NCBI RefSeq assembly: GCF_002944405.1
Contig: NZ_CP024307.1
Location: 1,818,501 to 1,882,500, forward strand
Length of the DNA: 64,000 bases
Direction of reading: 5' to 3'
From: Sinorhizobium fredii
GTDB taxonomy: Bacteria > Pseudomonadota > Alphaproteobacteria > Rhizobiales > Rhizobiaceae
In this document: positions 19,778-30,186 of the stretch, in pieces
Layout of the letters: each line of letters begins with the position of its first letter
Numbering within the stretch: the first letter of the stretch is position 1
Notes under the pieces: generated by a model
What the model was told of the DNA's origin: nothing
What the model saw: the letters and a program-made list of their open reading frames with translations, nothing else
The model's database searches: none
Position numbers and translations under genes: made by a program

Positions 19778-20401
19778 ATGATCTTCAAGTCGAACTTCAC
19801 CAAACGCGCGGGTATGGCAGCGCTGGCGCTCTCCGTAGCAGCAGCCGGCGCGCCGGGCATCGCCTCTGCACAGCAGGGCAAGCCGCCGCAGGGTTGGTTC
19901 AAGGTTTGCACGAAGCAGGAGGACAACGACGTTTGCATCGTTCAGAACCTGCTCACCGCCAACAATGGTCAGCTTATCACCGCGGTCGGACTTATCACGG
20001 TCTCCGGCAAGGTGAACCGCAAGGTCGTGCAGGTTTCCGTCCCCTCCGCGCGCATGATCCCGCCGGGCGTTCAGATGCAGATCGACGGTGGCAAGGGCGT
20101 CAAGCTCGACTACGCCATCTGCATGCCCGACAAGTGCGTTGCCGAGGCGCCGCTCTCCGACGCGCTGATCGCCAACCTGAAGAAGGGCAATGAAGTCGTC
20201 TTCACGTCGGTCAATTTCCAGCGCGCGCCCAACCCGATCAAGATGACGCTGGAAGGGTTCACCGGCGTCTTCGACGGCGAGCCGATCGAACAGTCGCAGC
20301 TCGAAGAGCGTCAGCGCCTGCTGCAGGAAGAAATGCAGAAGAAGGCGGAAGACGCGCGCAAGAAGCTGGAAGAGGCGCAGAAGGCTGCCAAGAAGCAGTA
20401 A
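19778..20401 (+). CDS. Invasion associated locus B (IalB) family secreted protein
   Basis: 207 residues with a signal peptide (residues 1-32, ending ASAQQ) and an IalB domain from about residue 40: WFKVCTKQEDNDVCIVQN, then SARMIPPGVQMQIDGGK, LDYAICMPDKCVAEAPLSDALI with conserved cysteines. The last 35 residues are a charged coiled coil rich in K, E and A (EERQRLLQEEMQKKAEDARK). In Bartonella and Brucella the family is linked to host contact and envelope; here it is a periplasmic or envelope protein of unknown role. A strong terminator follows 20 bases downstream. Confidence 0.88.
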   Translation: MIFKSNFTKRAGMAALALSVAAAGAPGIASAQQGKPPQGWFKVCTKQEDNDVCIVQNLLTANNGQLITAVGLITVSGKVNRKVVQVSVPSARMIPPGVQMQIDGGKGVKLDYAICMPDKCVAEAPLSDALIANLKKGNEVVFTSVNFQRAPNPIKMTLEGFTGVFDGEPIEQSQLEERQRLLQEEMQKKAEDARKKLEEAQKAAKKQ

Positions 20402-20421
20402 TCGCTTCACTTCTAAAATTG

Positions 20422-20454
20422 AAAAAGCGCCCGGCTATCCGCCGGGCGCTTTTC
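20422..20454 (+). terminator. Rho-independent terminator of the IalB-like gene
   Basis: Stem AAAAGCGCCCGGC / GCCGGGCGCTTTT with a five-base loop, ending in a T-run (TTTTCTATTT). It starts 20 bases after the IalB-like stop. Confidence 0.9.
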
Positions 20455-20555
20455 TATTTGGAAGCCGCAGTAAAAAGGTGCGAACGGTTTCCCGTCGCAC
20501 CTTGCGTATCCATGAGCCGGTCTGACCTTGGCCGTGGACGAGCCGTACCATAAGC

Positions 20556-20885
20556 TCAATGGCGATAGTTGGACTTCGGCCTATAATGCCCCACATCCGC
20601 CTTCTCGAACAAGGCGTCTACCTGAGCATGGCGGATCGGCTGGTCACTCTCGTCGGAGACGAGGTTCTGTTCGGAGACATAGGCGACATATTCGCTTTCG
20701 TCGTTTTCGGCGAACAGATGATAGAAGGGCTGGTCCTTGCTCGGGCGGATTTCCTGGGGAATGGAGTTCCACCATTCCTCGGTGTTTGCATATTCCGGAT
20801 CGACGTCGAAGATGACGCCCCGAAACGGAAAGAACCGGTGGCGAACGATCTGGCCGATTTCGAATTTCGCGTTTCTTTGTTTCAT
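20556..20885 (-). CDS. hspQ: Heat shock protein HspQ (hemimethylated DNA-binding YccV family)
   Basis: 109 residues. YccV/HspQ motifs are present: KFEIGQIVRHRFFPFRGVIFDVDPEY, EWWNSIPQEIRPSKDQPFYHLFAE and YVAYVSEQNLV. In enterobacteria HspQ adjusts Lon activity and affects DnaA stability. ATG 20885 starts MKQRNAKF; an upstream in-frame start at 20897 adds four residues not typical of the family. Confidence 0.93.
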   Translation of the reverse strand: MKQRNAKFEIGQIVRHRFFPFRGVIFDVDPEYANTEEWWNSIPQEIRPSKDQPFYHLFAENDESEYVAYVSEQNLVSDESDQPIRHAQVDALFEKADVGHYRPKSNYRH

Positions 20886-20987
20886 GACGCAACACATCCT
20901 TTCAGACGATTATTTGGGGTGTCGCATGTGGAACATCAATAGCCCCATGAACCTCGCGGAAATGCATCGCTTCTGTCGCATTTGAGA

Positions 20988-21017
20988 AAAGGCGGGCTTC
21001 GATCGAAACCCGCCTTT
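20988..21017 (-). terminator. Rho-independent terminator of glnA
   Basis: On the minus strand, AAAGGCGGG / CCCGCCTTT flanks a twelve-base loop and is followed by TTTTCTC. It lies 52 bases beyond the glnA stop and can explain the end of the glnB-glnA message. Confidence 0.8.
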
Positions 21018-21069
21018 CGCTTTCATGTCGATTGGACCAGCCGCATCTGATGCGCCGACAATCCCGTCA

Positions 21070-22479
21070 TCAGACGGAATAGTACATGTCGTATTCGACC
21101 GGATGCGGGGTCATTTCGAAGCGCATGACTTCCTGCATCTTGAGCTCGATGAACGAGTCGATCTGGTCGTCGTCGAAGACGCCGCCGGCGGTGAGGAACT
21201 TGCGGTCCTTGTCGAGGCTTTCCAGCGCTTCGCGCAGACTGCCGCAAACCGTCGGGATCTTCTTCAGTTCCTTCGGCGGCAGGTCGTAGAGGTCCTTGTC
21301 CATCGCCTTGCCCGGATGCAGCTTGTTCTTGATGCCGTCGAGGCCGGCCATCAGCATGGCGGCGAAGGCGAGATAGGGGTTGGCGCTCGGATCCGGGAAG
21401 CGGACCTCGACGCGCTTTGCCTTCGGGTTGCTGCCGAACGGAATGCGGCAGGAGGCCGAGCGGTTGCGGGCCGAATAGGCAAGCAGAACCGGTGCCTCAT
21501 AGCCCGGGACGAGACGCTTGTAGGAGTTCGTTGACGGGTTGGTGAACGCGTTCAGTGCCTTGGCGTGCTTGATGATGCCGCCGATGAAGTAGAGGCAAGT
21601 TTCGGACAGTCCGGCATATTCGTCGCCGGCGAAGGTCGGCTTGCCGTCCTTCCAGATGGAAAGATGAACGTGCATGCCCGAGCCGTTGTCGCCGAAAACA
21701 GGCTTCGGCATGAAGGTCGCGGTCTTGCCATAGGCGTTGGCAACCTGGTGCACCACATATTTGTAGATCTGCATCTTGTCGGCGTTGCGCACGAGCGCGT
21801 CGAACTTGACGCCGAGTTCGTGCTGGGCGGCGGCCACTTCGTGGTGATGCTTTTCGACAGTGACGCCCATTTCGGCAAGCACCGTCAGCATTTCGGAGCG
21901 CATGTCCTGGCAGCTGTCGACCGGCGGCACCGGGAAATAGCCGCCCTTGATGCGCGGACGGTGACCGAGGTTGCCGGTCTCATAATCCGTGTCGTCGTTG
22001 GAGGGCAATTCGGAACTGTCGAGCTTGAAGCCGGTATTGTACGGGTCGGCCTTGTACTTGACGTCGTCGAAGACGAAGAACTCGGCTTCGGGACCGACGA
22101 ACACCGTGTCACCGATGCCGGATGCCTTGAGATAGGCCTCGGCCTTCTTTGCCGTGCCGCGCGGATCGCGGTTATAGGCTTCACCGGAAACCGGGTCGAG
22201 AATGTCGCAGACGATGACCATGGTGGACTGGGCGAAGAACGGGTCCATATGGGCCGTTTCCGTGTCGGGCATCAGCACCATGTCGGACTCGTTGATCGCC
22301 TTCCAGCCGGCAATCGAGGAGCCGTCGAACATCACGCCGTCGGCGAACATATCCTCATCGACCACGGCAACATCCATCGTCACATGCTGCAGCTTGCCCT
22401 TCGGGTCGGTAAAGCGCAGGTCGACGAACTTGATGTCGTTGTCCTTGATCTGCTTCAGAATTTCACTGGCAGTCGTCAT
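21070..22479 (-). CDS. glnA: Glutamine synthetase type I
   Basis: Main ammonium-assimilating enzyme (glutamate + NH3 + ATP to glutamine). 469 residues from ATG 22479 ([12 protein letters not shown]). Key motifs: [30 protein letters not shown], the ATP-site region [16 protein letters not shown], and [17 protein letters not shown]. The adenylylation tyrosine is visible in [13 protein letters not shown] near residue 398. Downstream of glnB by 92 bases; the pair forms the classic glnBA operon under nitrogen control. Confidence 0.98.
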   Translation of the reverse strand: MTTASEILKQIKDNDIKFVDLRFTDPKGKLQHVTMDVAVVDEDMFADGVMFDGSSIAGWKAINESDMVLMPDTETAHMDPFFAQSTMVIVCDILDPVSGEAYNRDPRGTAKKAEAYLKASGIGDTVFVGPEAEFFVFDDVKYKADPYNTGFKLDSSELPSNDDTDYETGNLGHRPRIKGGYFPVPPVDSCQDMRSEMLTVLAEMGVTVEKHHHEVAAAQHELGVKFDALVRNADKMQIYKYVVHQVANAYGKTATFMPKPVFGDNGSGMHVHLSIWKDGKPTFAGDEYAGLSETCLYFIGGIIKHAKALNAFTNPSTNSYKRLVPGYEAPVLLAYSARNRSASCRIPFGSNPKAKRVEVRFPDPSANPYLAFAAMLMAGLDGIKNKLHPGKAMDKDLYDLPPKELKKIPTVCGSLREALESLDKDRKFLTAGGVFDDDQIDSFIELKMQEVMRFEMTPHPVEYDMYYSV

Positions 22480-22571
22480 GGTTTGCAATTCCCTGTGTGA
22501 GATGACGCAGTTGGAAAATCGGGGCCGGGCGGCCCCCAGGATCGGATGGGGGTATTTGGACGGTCAGTCAG

Positions 22572-23252
<681 letters not shown>

Positions 23253-24728
23253 ATGGATGACGCGCTCGAAGATATGCTGGTGACGCCGGTTGAAATGGCG
23301 GCGATCGACAAGGACGCAGCCGATTCCGGCATCGACAGTTTCTCGCTGATGCGCTCGGCAGGGCTAGCGGTGTGCGCTGCCGCGCTGCGGCTGTTCCCGG
23401 CCGCCCTGCGCTTCGTCGTACTCTGCGGCCCGGGCAACAATGGCGGCGATGGCTATGTCGCCGCAGAAGTCTTGGCGGAGAGCGGTGCGCAGGTCGCGTT
23501 ATATATCCTCGGCGACGCCGATAAATTGCGGGGCGACGCAGCCAGGGCGCGCAAGGGCTGTCGGCTCGCAGGACTACCCCTCGAGGCTTACGAGCCGCAG
23601 GCGGGCGATATCGTCGTCGACGCGCTGTTCGGGGCGGGGCTCGCTCGCAACCTGCCGGATGCTGCGGAAGCGGTCATCAATCGTGTCAGTGCGAACAGGA
23701 TACCGGTTCTGGCGGTCGATCTGCCTTCCGGAATTGATGGACGCAGCGGCGAAGTGCGCGGCGCAAGCTTCACCGCCACCCACACGGTCACTTTCATGGC
23801 GGCGAAGCCGGGACATGTGCTGATGCCGGGGCGTCAATTATGCGGTACGCTCGAGGTTTTCGATATCGGCATTCCCGCTCGGCTCGTCGCCGCAAGGGCG
23901 GGCGCCCTGCGGATCAATGGCCCGGCCGTCTGGAGACACTATGCCGGCGGTCTCGACGCCGGCACGCATAAATTCAAGCGCGGCCACCTTGCCGTCCTTT
24001 CCGGCGGGCCGATCTCTACCGGTGCGGCGCGGCTCTCCGCCGCAGCGGGCCTCGTCGCGGGGGCGGGGCTGGTGACGCTCGGCTCGCCGCCGGAGGCACT
24101 TGCCACCAACGCTTCGCACCTGACTGCCGTCATGCTCAAGGAAATAGGCAGCGCCGCCGATCTGGCCGAATGGCTGCGCGACAAGCGGCTCAACACCTTC
24201 GTGCTCGGCCCGGGTTTTGGCGTCGGCAAGAAGGCGAGGGACTTCGCCCTGATGCTCTGCGACCGCGGTCTGGTCCTCGATGCCGACGGCATGAGTTCCT
24301 TTCAGCAGGAAAGGGAAAAGCTGTTCGATAAGATCGCCGAATGCGGCGGCCAAGTGGTCATGACGCCGCACGAGGGTGAGTTCGCGCGCCTGTTCCCGGA
24401 CGTCGCGGCCGATACCACGCTCTCCAAGATCGAAAAGGCGCAAGCCGCGGCAAGGCTCAGCCATGCGGTGATCGTCTACAAGGGGTCGGACACCGTCGTG
24501 GCGGCGCCGTCCGGCCTAGCGGTGGTGAACGGGAATGCGCCGCCCTGGCTTGCCACCGCCGGATCGGGCGATGTACTGGCCGGCATCATCGGCGCACATC
24601 TGGCGCAGGGCTTTCCGGCTTTCGAAGCGGCCGCCGCCGCGGTCTGGCGCCACGGCGTGGCGGGCATCCGTGCCGGCCGCGCCTTGACGGCCGAGACGCT
24701 GGTTGAAAACATTCCGCCGCGCCCCTGA
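23253..24728 (+). CDS. nnr: Bifunctional ADP-dependent NAD(P)H-hydrate dehydratase / NAD(P)H-hydrate epimerase
   Basis: Repairs damaged NAD(P)H hydrates. 491 residues with two domains: an N-terminal YjeF_N epimerase (to about 215) with GPGNNGGDGYVAAEVL, and a C-terminal YjeF_C ADP-dependent dehydratase (about 225-490) with LVLDADGMSSF, TPHEGEFARLFP and TAGSGDVLAGIIGAHLA. ATG 23253 is used; ATG 23274 (MLVTPVEMAAID) matches the usual family start equally well. Confidence 0.95.
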   Translation: MDDALEDMLVTPVEMAAIDKDAADSGIDSFSLMRSAGLAVCAAALRLFPAALRFVVLCGPGNNGGDGYVAAEVLAESGAQVALYILGDADKLRGDAARARKGCRLAGLPLEAYEPQAGDIVVDALFGAGLARNLPDAAEAVINRVSANRIPVLAVDLPSGIDGRSGEVRGASFTATHTVTFMAAKPGHVLMPGRQLCGTLEVFDIGIPARLVAARAGALRINGPAVWRHYAGGLDAGTHKFKRGHLAVLSGGPISTGAARLSAAAGLVAGAGLVTLGSPPEALATNASHLTAVMLKEIGSAADLAEWLRDKRLNTFVLGPGFGVGKKARDFALMLCDRGLVLDADGMSSFQQEREKLFDKIAECGGQVVMTPHEGEFARLFPDVAADTTLSKIEKAQAAARLSHAVIVYKGSDTVVAAPSGLAVVNGNAPPWLATAGSGDVLAGIIGAHLAQGFPAFEAAAAAVWRHGVAGIRAGRALTAETLVENIPPRP

Positions 24729-24741
24729 AGGAGCGAGGGGG

Positions 24742-25239
24742 TCAGCCGCGGCTGCCCTTGGCGATCGGCTCCTGATAGGTGAAGCCCATGTCCCAGGGGA
24801 AGTAGATCCAGGTGTCCTGGCTGACCTCGGTGACGAAGGTGTCGACCAGCGGCCGGCCCTTCGGTTTGGCATACACCGCGGCAAAATGCGCCTTGGGCAG
24901 CATGGCGCGCACTTCGGCGGCGGTCTTGCCGGTATCGGTCAGGTCGTCGACGATGAGAACGCCTTCGCCGCCGCCCTTGGCGATTTCCGGCGAGATGCCC
25001 TTGAGCACCTTCATCTGCCCCTGCATGTCGTAATCATGATAGGAGGCGATGCAGACGGTTTCGATCATGCGGATGTTGAGTTCCCGGGAGATGATCGCCG
25101 CCGGCACGAGACCGCCGCGGGTGATGCAGACCATGGCCCGCCATTCCTGCCCGTTATCGGCCAGCCGCCAGGCGAGCGCGCGCGCGTCGCGGTGAAACTG
25201 ATCCCAGGATACGGGAAAGGCTTTTTCGGGAAGAGACAT
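24742..25239 (-). CDS. gpt: Xanthine (guanine) phosphoribosyltransferase
   Basis: 165-residue purine salvage enzyme converting xanthine or guanine to the monophosphate with PRPP. PRPP-binding motif [19 protein letters not shown] near residues 94-112; the N-terminal [18 protein letters not shown] is the family loop. Ends [11 protein letters not shown]. Convergent with nnr, 13 bases apart. Confidence 0.93.
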   Translation of the reverse strand: MSLPEKAFPVSWDQFHRDARALAWRLADNGQEWRAMVCITRGGLVPAAIISRELNIRMIETVCIASYHDYDMQGQMKVLKGISPEIAKGGGEGVLIVDDLTDTGKTAAEVRAMLPKAHFAAVYAKPKGRPLVDTFVTEVSQDTWIYFPWDMGFTYQEPIAKGSRG

Positions 25240-25377
25240 ATGAGGCGCTCCGATATCTGATCGAATAGGTTGGGAGTCGCTCCTGCGGCGCTTCCCGTTA
25301 GCGAATGCAATACCGGCAAGGAAGCCCGCAGCGCAAGGGCTTGTATGGGCAGGATTTGGCCGCGGTGCGGGGCGAGC

Positions 25378-26133
25378 CTAGGTGCCCTGGCGCGAGCGCG
25401 AGATCGCCTCGATCATCGCCGCCACATCGGCTTCGGCTGCTGCAATGGCCGACTCGTCACGGCCGCGGATGACGATATCGGTCGAGAAGCTCTTGCCGTC
25501 GAATTTCGGATAGGAACCGATGCTCGTTTCGGGATGGTGCTTCTGCACCTCGGTCAAAAGAGTCCCGATATCTCCTTCACCGAAGGGCGACCGGACCGTA
25601 CGCGACAGAACCGGCGTACCGGTCGGAAGGCTGGGAAGCAGGCTATCGAGCATCGCCTGAAACACCTGCGGCACCCCGGCCATGACGTAGACATTGCCTA
25701 TCTTGAAGCCGGGAGCGGTCGATACCGGATTGGCGATGTGGGCTGCGCCGAGCGGCATGCGCGCCATCCGCTTGCGCGCCTCCGTGAATTCCATGCCGCG
25801 CCGCTCATACAACGCGCCGAGCAGTTCCATCGCCTTCGGATCGTGGACGCATTCGACCCCGAACGCCTTCGAGATCGCGTCGGCGGTGATGTCGTCATGC
25901 GTGGGGCCGATGCCGCCAGAGGTAAAGACATGGTCGTAGCGTCCGCGCAGCGCATTGACGGCCTCGACGATCGCCTCCTCGTCGTCGGCGACGATACGAA
26001 CTTCGCGCAGATCGATCCCGACCATCGTCAGCATGTCGGCCAGGTGGCCGATGTTCTTGTCCTTGGTCCGGCCGGAGAGAAGCTCGTCGCCAATGGCGAG
26101 CATGGCAGCGGTGACAATACTGGCACTGGTCAT
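25378..26133 (-). CDS. Molybdopterin-binding (MoaB/CinA N-domain) family protein
   Basis: 251 residues. MoCF_biosynth fold: MLAIGDELLSGRTKDKNIGHLA near the start and VFTSGGIGPTHDDITADAISKAFG near residue 70, the molybdopterin-binding signature. The second half matches the CinA-related segment (VYVMAGVPQVFQAMLDSLLP) but the amidase domain is missing, so this is the short form common in Rhizobiales. Probably a nucleotide or cofactor housekeeping role; substrate unknown. Confidence 0.88.
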   Translation of the reverse strand: MTSASIVTAAMLAIGDELLSGRTKDKNIGHLADMLTMVGIDLREVRIVADDEEAIVEAVNALRGRYDHVFTSGGIGPTHDDITADAISKAFGVECVHDPKAMELLGALYERRGMEFTEARKRMARMPLGAAHIANPVSTAPGFKIGNVYVMAGVPQVFQAMLDSLLPSLPTGTPVLSRTVRSPFGEGDIGTLLTEVQKHHPETSIGSYPKFDGKSFSTDIVIRGRDESAIAAAEADVAAMIEAISRSRQGT

Positions 26134-26602
26134 TTGCGCTCCGGAATGGTTCGGATCGTTCGACACGATCTTACTGCTAGCCCGTTCTGATGGCAGCATG
26201 CGCGTTGATAAAACTTGCCGGCGGCGGCGATCAAGCGGAATTGCCGGGCATCGAAGGCGTTTTTCTTCGGTTATCCCGCAACGAGGGTAAATTGGTCGGC
26301 AAGCAGGGCGCTCATGTGGCGAGCATGCTCGCCATGCGCGCGGACTGATCAAAGTAGAATTAGCCACGTCTGAGCGAGCGCTGCCGCATCAAGTGGCCGC
26401 GCTTGTCGTTGATATCGCTGTTTAATTCTAAAATGGTAGGAGGTGGGCGCACCCTCCTTCAAAAAAGGCACAACGCTAGCCAATTTGTGTTAACATCGCC
26501 CCGTCCGAGGTGGACTGCCACAGGCAAGGAGGAGCAGTGCGGCCGTGCGGCAACGGTCCAACCGTGGGCAGGAATGTCCCTGGACATCCATGGGAGTGAA
26601 GA
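26134..26602. other. 469-base intergenic region
   Basis: No gene with convincing coding character. It contains a perfect 16-base palindrome (26318-26333) and a bulged inverted repeat near 26440-26465 (AGGAGGTGGGCGCACCCTCCT) without a T-run. Overlapping open frames here are short and not protein-like. Confidence 0.45.
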
Positions 26603-26845
26603 ATGGCGCGGATCACCTATTCGATCGTTCAACACGACGGAGGCTGGGCCTACAAGGCCGCCGAAGCGTATTCAGAGCCCTTTCCCAGTCGCGAGATGGC
26701 GCTGGCGGCCGCAAAGGCTGCCGCCGCGGAACAGCAAGTTGGCGGCGACGACGAGGAAATCAGCTTCCAGGATGAGCAGGGAAACTGGCATTTCGAACAC
26801 GCTGATGGAGGAGATCGACCTGAAGCAACCGTCGAGGACGGCTGA
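26603..26845 (+). CDS. DUF2188 domain-containing protein
   Basis: 80 residues. The first half matches the DUF2188 pattern: VQHDGGWAYKAAEAYSEPFP then an alanine-rich helix AALAAAKAAAAEQQ-like, and an acidic region DDEEISFQDEQGNWH. Function unknown for the family. A GGGAGTGAAG ribosome site precedes the ATG. Confidence 0.75.
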   Translation: MARITYSIVQHDGGWAYKAAEAYSEPFPSREMALAAAKAAAAEQQVGGDDEEISFQDEQGNWHFEHADGGDRPEATVEDG

Positions 26846-26920
26846 GATAGGGGCTTTGCCTGCGGACCCCTAAAATCCTGCCCGCCCCTGGCGCGAGCGA
26901 CAGCGCGACGGAGGATATCT

Positions 26921-27139
26921 ATGCACTACAGCGTTCAGATCTTCACCTGGACCGCTCGGGAGGGCGTTCACCAGGTCGGATCGGTCATCGAAGTCGATGC
27001 ACCCAACCCGAAGGCAGCCGCAGTATCGCTGCTCGGGTTACGGCTCGAGGACAATGGCGAGTCGTCGAAACTGGCAGTCCGGGTCTGGCGCGGCGAAGAC
27101 GCCCAGAAGGCCGATTGCGACTGTTTCTTTTATCACTGA
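26921..27139 (+). CDS. Hypothetical protein (72 residues)
   Basis: Small acidic protein starting MHYSVQIFTWTAREGVHQVG and ending DCDCFFYH. GGAGG lies nine bases before the ATG, and base composition is gene-like. I do not recognise a family. It may be co-transcribed with the DUF2188 gene, 75 bases upstream. Confidence 0.65.
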   Translation: MHYSVQIFTWTAREGVHQVGSVIEVDAPNPKAAAVSLLGLRLEDNGESSKLAVRVWRGEDAQKADCDCFFYH

Positions 27140-27295
27140 GCTGCGTCTGGCGCATCGGCCCGAAAATCGGACGCGATTGTCGGAAGAAACGATGCTTAGT
27201 TTCAAAGACTTGCAGCGTGCGTCCTGAAAGGTGCACGGCGCTGCAGGCGTTGTTTTCGTGCACGGAATTTCAGGCGCGAGCCACGCGCCGCGGTT

Positions 27296-27490
27296 TCACG
27301 CCACAGGACGCCTCTCAGCGCGGTTTTGCACAAGCATGCCAATCCAGCCCGTCCGCTGTCCGGGCAGGTCGCGGGCGCGCAGTTCCGCCTGCCGCGCCTC
27401 GATGGCGCTGGCGAAGTCGTCCTTCATCGCGTCGATGACGCGTCGTTTTTCGGCGAGATCCTCGCTGTCGATCGAAACCTGCTGCGTCAT
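27296..27490 (-). CDS. Hypothetical protein (64 residues), second gene of a pair
   Basis: Starts MTQQVSIDSEDLAEKRRVID and has a charged helical centre (KDDFASAIEARQAELRARD). Its ATG overlaps the stop of the gene at 27487-27744 (ATGA), a sign of coupling. No family recognised. Confidence 0.65.
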   Translation of the reverse strand: MTQQVSIDSEDLAEKRRVIDAMKDDFASAIEARQAELRARDLPGQRTGWIGMLVQNRAERRPVA

Positions 27491-27744
27491 GCCGGCCTCT
27501 TTTGGGCGAGAGAGCGGTCGATAAACGAGCGGCCTGCCGCCAGCAGCAGGCGCTCGTCCCTGGTGCCGGCCTGATACTCTTCGATCAGCATCCGCCCATA
27601 TCGCTGCGCCTGGGCACTCTTGCGCGGCCACCGATACTCGTTACACAGCCGGTCGAACACGCGCTGAAGCGCGTCAAGGTCTTCCGGCCACAAAGGTGTG
27701 CTGCTAGACGCTCGCAACGGACGCACGCCGATCCCCTCTGCCAT
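27487..27744 (-). CDS. Hypothetical protein (85 residues)
   Basis: From ATG 27744: MAEGIGVRPLRASSST then WPEDLDALQRVFDRLCNEYRW and YGRMLIEEYQAGTRDERLLL. A helical cytosolic protein, seemingly conserved in rhizobia as a two-gene unit with the next gene. The open frame extends upstream to 27936 but that part is not protein-like. Function unknown. Confidence 0.65.
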   Translation of the reverse strand: MAEGIGVRPLRASSSTPLWPEDLDALQRVFDRLCNEYRWPRKSAQAQRYGRMLIEEYQAGTRDERLLLAAGRSFIDRSLAQKRPA

Positions 27745-27945
27745 CGATGCCAGGACAGTCTTTGGATCGAATATTGCCAGCAACACGCAAGGTTTGAACC
27801 CCTGGCGAATCAGGGGTTGATGCGAATTTTTTGCGCGACTCTCGGTGCAAGATGCGGCTTGAGCATGTTCGCGGAGACGCACATCAAAAAATGCGCTGGC
27901 GGCCCTTCCCATCGCTTGAATCGCAAAGTATTCCAAACGCGGTAT

Positions 27946-28031
27946 GCGGACGTGGCGAAACTGGTAGACGCAAGGGACTTAAAATCCCTCGGCCTTAGGC
28001 TGTACGGGTTCGATCCCCGTCGTCCGCACCA
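27946..28031 (+). tRNA. tRNA-Leu (anticodon UAA)
   Basis: 86 bases including an encoded CCA. Acceptor stem GCGGACG pairs with CGTCCGC. Anticodon stem AGGGA/TCCCT holds loop CTTAAAA, giving TAA (UAA). A long class II variable arm (CGGCCTTAGGCTG) and T-arm CGGGTTCGATCCCCG are clear. Confidence 0.96.
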
Positions 28032-28056
28032 CCACCGAAATGCTGCTGCCTCTCAA

Positions 28057-28647
28057 TCACTCCGCCGCAATCTTGAACGGCTGGTCGACGGTTGCGCTCT
28101 TGCCGCTGTTGATGTCGTTGAAGCGGAAGCGCAGGACGTAGTCGCCGGCAGGCGCGCCGCTGACGTCGACGGTCAGCGTCGCATAGATCTCCTGGTTGCG
28201 AAGATAGCCGGTGAAGGTGAAGTCGCCGAATGCCTTGCGGGTCGCAAGCACCTCGCCCTTGGGGCTGACGATGTCGAGATCGACGGTGAAGCGCGTTTCG
28301 AGCTTGCCCTTGGCGCTTGCGTCCTTCCAGGTGAGGCCGACCGGCTCGACATAGGAGAGCAGCGTCTCGCCGGGCTTGAAGACCGAATCCTGCTTCGGCT
28401 CGTACATGGCGTAGCCTGCCGGTTCGGCCGTGACGAAAAGCGCCTTGCCGATCGCGAAGGGAAGGGTCTGCGAGAACGCGCTGACGGCCTGGCGCAGCGT
28501 TTCTCGTGCTCCTGCCGCGTCGCCGTCGCTTGCCTGCTTCTCCGCTTTCACCGCGGCATCGGAAAGCGGCCCCGCTTCGGCTCCGGAAACGGCCAGGACA
28601 GGGGCGGCCAGAGCCAGCATCGCTAGCATGGAGAGATAGTTCGCCAT
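28057..28647 (-). CDS. Hypothetical secreted protein
   Basis: 196 residues. Signal peptide in the first 25 residues (MANYLSMLAMLALAAPVLAV), then a helical region and a beta-rich domain with LETRFTVDLDIVSPKGEVLATRK and VSGAPAGDYVLRFRFNDINSGK, which looks like an immunoglobulin-like or adhesin-type fold. No family recognised with certainty. Convergent with tRNA-Leu. Confidence 0.75.
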   Translation of the reverse strand: MANYLSMLAMLALAAPVLAVSGAEAGPLSDAAVKAEKQASDGDAAGARETLRQAVSAFSQTLPFAIGKALFVTAEPAGYAMYEPKQDSVFKPGETLLSYVEPVGLTWKDASAKGKLETRFTVDLDIVSPKGEVLATRKAFGDFTFTGYLRNQEIYATLTVDVSGAPAGDYVLRFRFNDINSGKSATVDQPFKIAAE

Positions 28648-28861
28648 CTCAGTTTCCCAGCATCCCGATTGCTGAAAACTGTCGGCATTTGGCATGCGCA
28701 AGTCAAGCCGAAGGAGACTGCCGTGACCGCAGCCGATCGGCGTAGAGTGATGGTTCGCGAGTCTTTGCCAGGCCAAGCGCGCAGCAAGTCAAATCGGTGG
28801 TTTCAGTCGCAGCAATGTGCGATAGCGACAGCGATCAAGATGGAACGGGTGATGGCACGAG

Positions 28862-30109
28862 ATGAAGCAGGATGTTGAACAGGCGGCCGCGGCGATGCGC
28901 GAAATCTTTCCGGCGACGCCGCTGCAGCCCAACGATCACCTGAGCGCGCGCTACGGCGCCACCGTCTATCTGAAGCGCGAGGATCTTTCGCCGGTACGCT
29001 CCTACAAAATCCGCGGTGCCTTCAACTTCTTCCGCAAGGCACTTGCGGCCGGTGCTTCCGGCAAGACCTTCGTCTGCGCCTCGGCCGGAAACCATGCGCA
29101 GGGCTTCGCCTTCGTTTGCCGGCACTTCGGCGTTCCGGGTGTCGTCTTCATGCCGGTGACGACGCCGCAGCAGAAGATCGACAAGACCCGCATCTTCGGC
29201 GGCGAATACATCACCATCCGCCTCGTCGGCGATATCTTCGACCAGTGCTACCAGGCCGCCCGCGACCATGTCGAGGCGATTGCGGGCGTCATGGTGCCGC
29301 CCTTCGATCATGCAGATATCATCGAAGGGCAGGCGACGGTCGCGGCGGAGATCGTCGCGCAATTGCCGGAGGGGCTGCTTCCCGATCTCGTCGTGCTGCC
29401 CGTCGGCGGCGGCGGACTGGCGGCCGGCGTGACCGGCTATTTCCGTGATGCCTTGATGCCCGACCGGTTCATGTTCTGCGAGCCGGAGGGCGCGCCGAGC
29501 TTGCGGCGCAGCCTGGAGGCGGGCAGCGTCGTGACGCTCGATCAGGTGGATAATTTCGTCGACGGCGCGGCGGTGGGGCGCATCGGCGATCTCAATTTCT
29601 CGGCGCTCCGCGATTTCGCGCCCGAGCAGGTGATGCTTCTCGCCGAAAACGCCATCTGTCTGACGATCATCGAGATGCTGAATGTCGAAGGCGTGGTGCT
29701 CGAGCCGGCCGGCGCGCTGTCGATTACTGCGCTGGAAGTACTCGGTCGCGAGCGGCTGGTAGGCAAGACGGTGGTCGCGGTCGTTTCCGGCGGCAATTTC
29801 GACTTCGAGCGCCTGCCGGACGTCAAGGAGCGCGCCATGCGCCATGCGGGCTTGAAGAAATACTTCATTTTGCGCATGGCGCAGCGACCGGGCGCCTTGC
29901 GCGATTTCCTCAATCTGCTGGGCGAAGAGGATGACATCGCCCGGTTCGAATATCTGAAGAAGTCGGCGCGCAATTTCGGCTCCGTGCTGATCGGCATCGA
30001 GACCAAGCACGCGGAGAACTTCCCGCTGCTGAAGCAGCGTTTCGACGCGGCCGGGCTGCGATACCAGGACATCACCGAGAACGAGATTCTCGCCAATCTG
30101 GTCATCTGA
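28862..30109 (+). CDS. ilvA: Threonine ammonia-lyase (threonine dehydratase)
   Basis: PLP enzyme making 2-oxobutanoate from threonine for isoleucine synthesis. 415 residues. The PLP lysine is in SPVRSYKIRGAFNFF near residue 50; the glycine-rich phosphate loop is VVLPVGGGGLAAGV. A C-terminal ACT-like domain (from about 335, YFILRMAQRPGALRDFLNLL) suggests feedback control. Short one-ACT form, as in many alphaproteobacteria; a catabolic role cannot be excluded. Confidence 0.92.
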   Translation: MKQDVEQAAAAMREIFPATPLQPNDHLSARYGATVYLKREDLSPVRSYKIRGAFNFFRKALAAGASGKTFVCASAGNHAQGFAFVCRHFGVPGVVFMPVTTPQQKIDKTRIFGGEYITIRLVGDIFDQCYQAARDHVEAIAGVMVPPFDHADIIEGQATVAAEIVAQLPEGLLPDLVVLPVGGGGLAAGVTGYFRDALMPDRFMFCEPEGAPSLRRSLEAGSVVTLDQVDNFVDGAAVGRIGDLNFSALRDFAPEQVMLLAENAICLTIIEMLNVEGVVLEPAGALSITALEVLGRERLVGKTVVAVVSGGNFDFERLPDVKERAMRHAGLKKYFILRMAQRPGALRDFLNLLGEEDDIARFEYLKKSARNFGSVLIGIETKHAENFPLLKQRFDAAGLRYQDITENEILANLVI

Positions 30110-30186
30110 CGCGCTTTGCCGCCGGGCAGCGCAAGCGAACCAATTTTGGCTTTGACAGGGGCCGCAGCCACGGCTAACCATGAGCC

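Noticed and set aside
26440..26466. Terminator hairpin
   Set aside because: The stem has a bulge and is followed by A residues, not T residues, on the plus strand; the minus-strand side is also poor.
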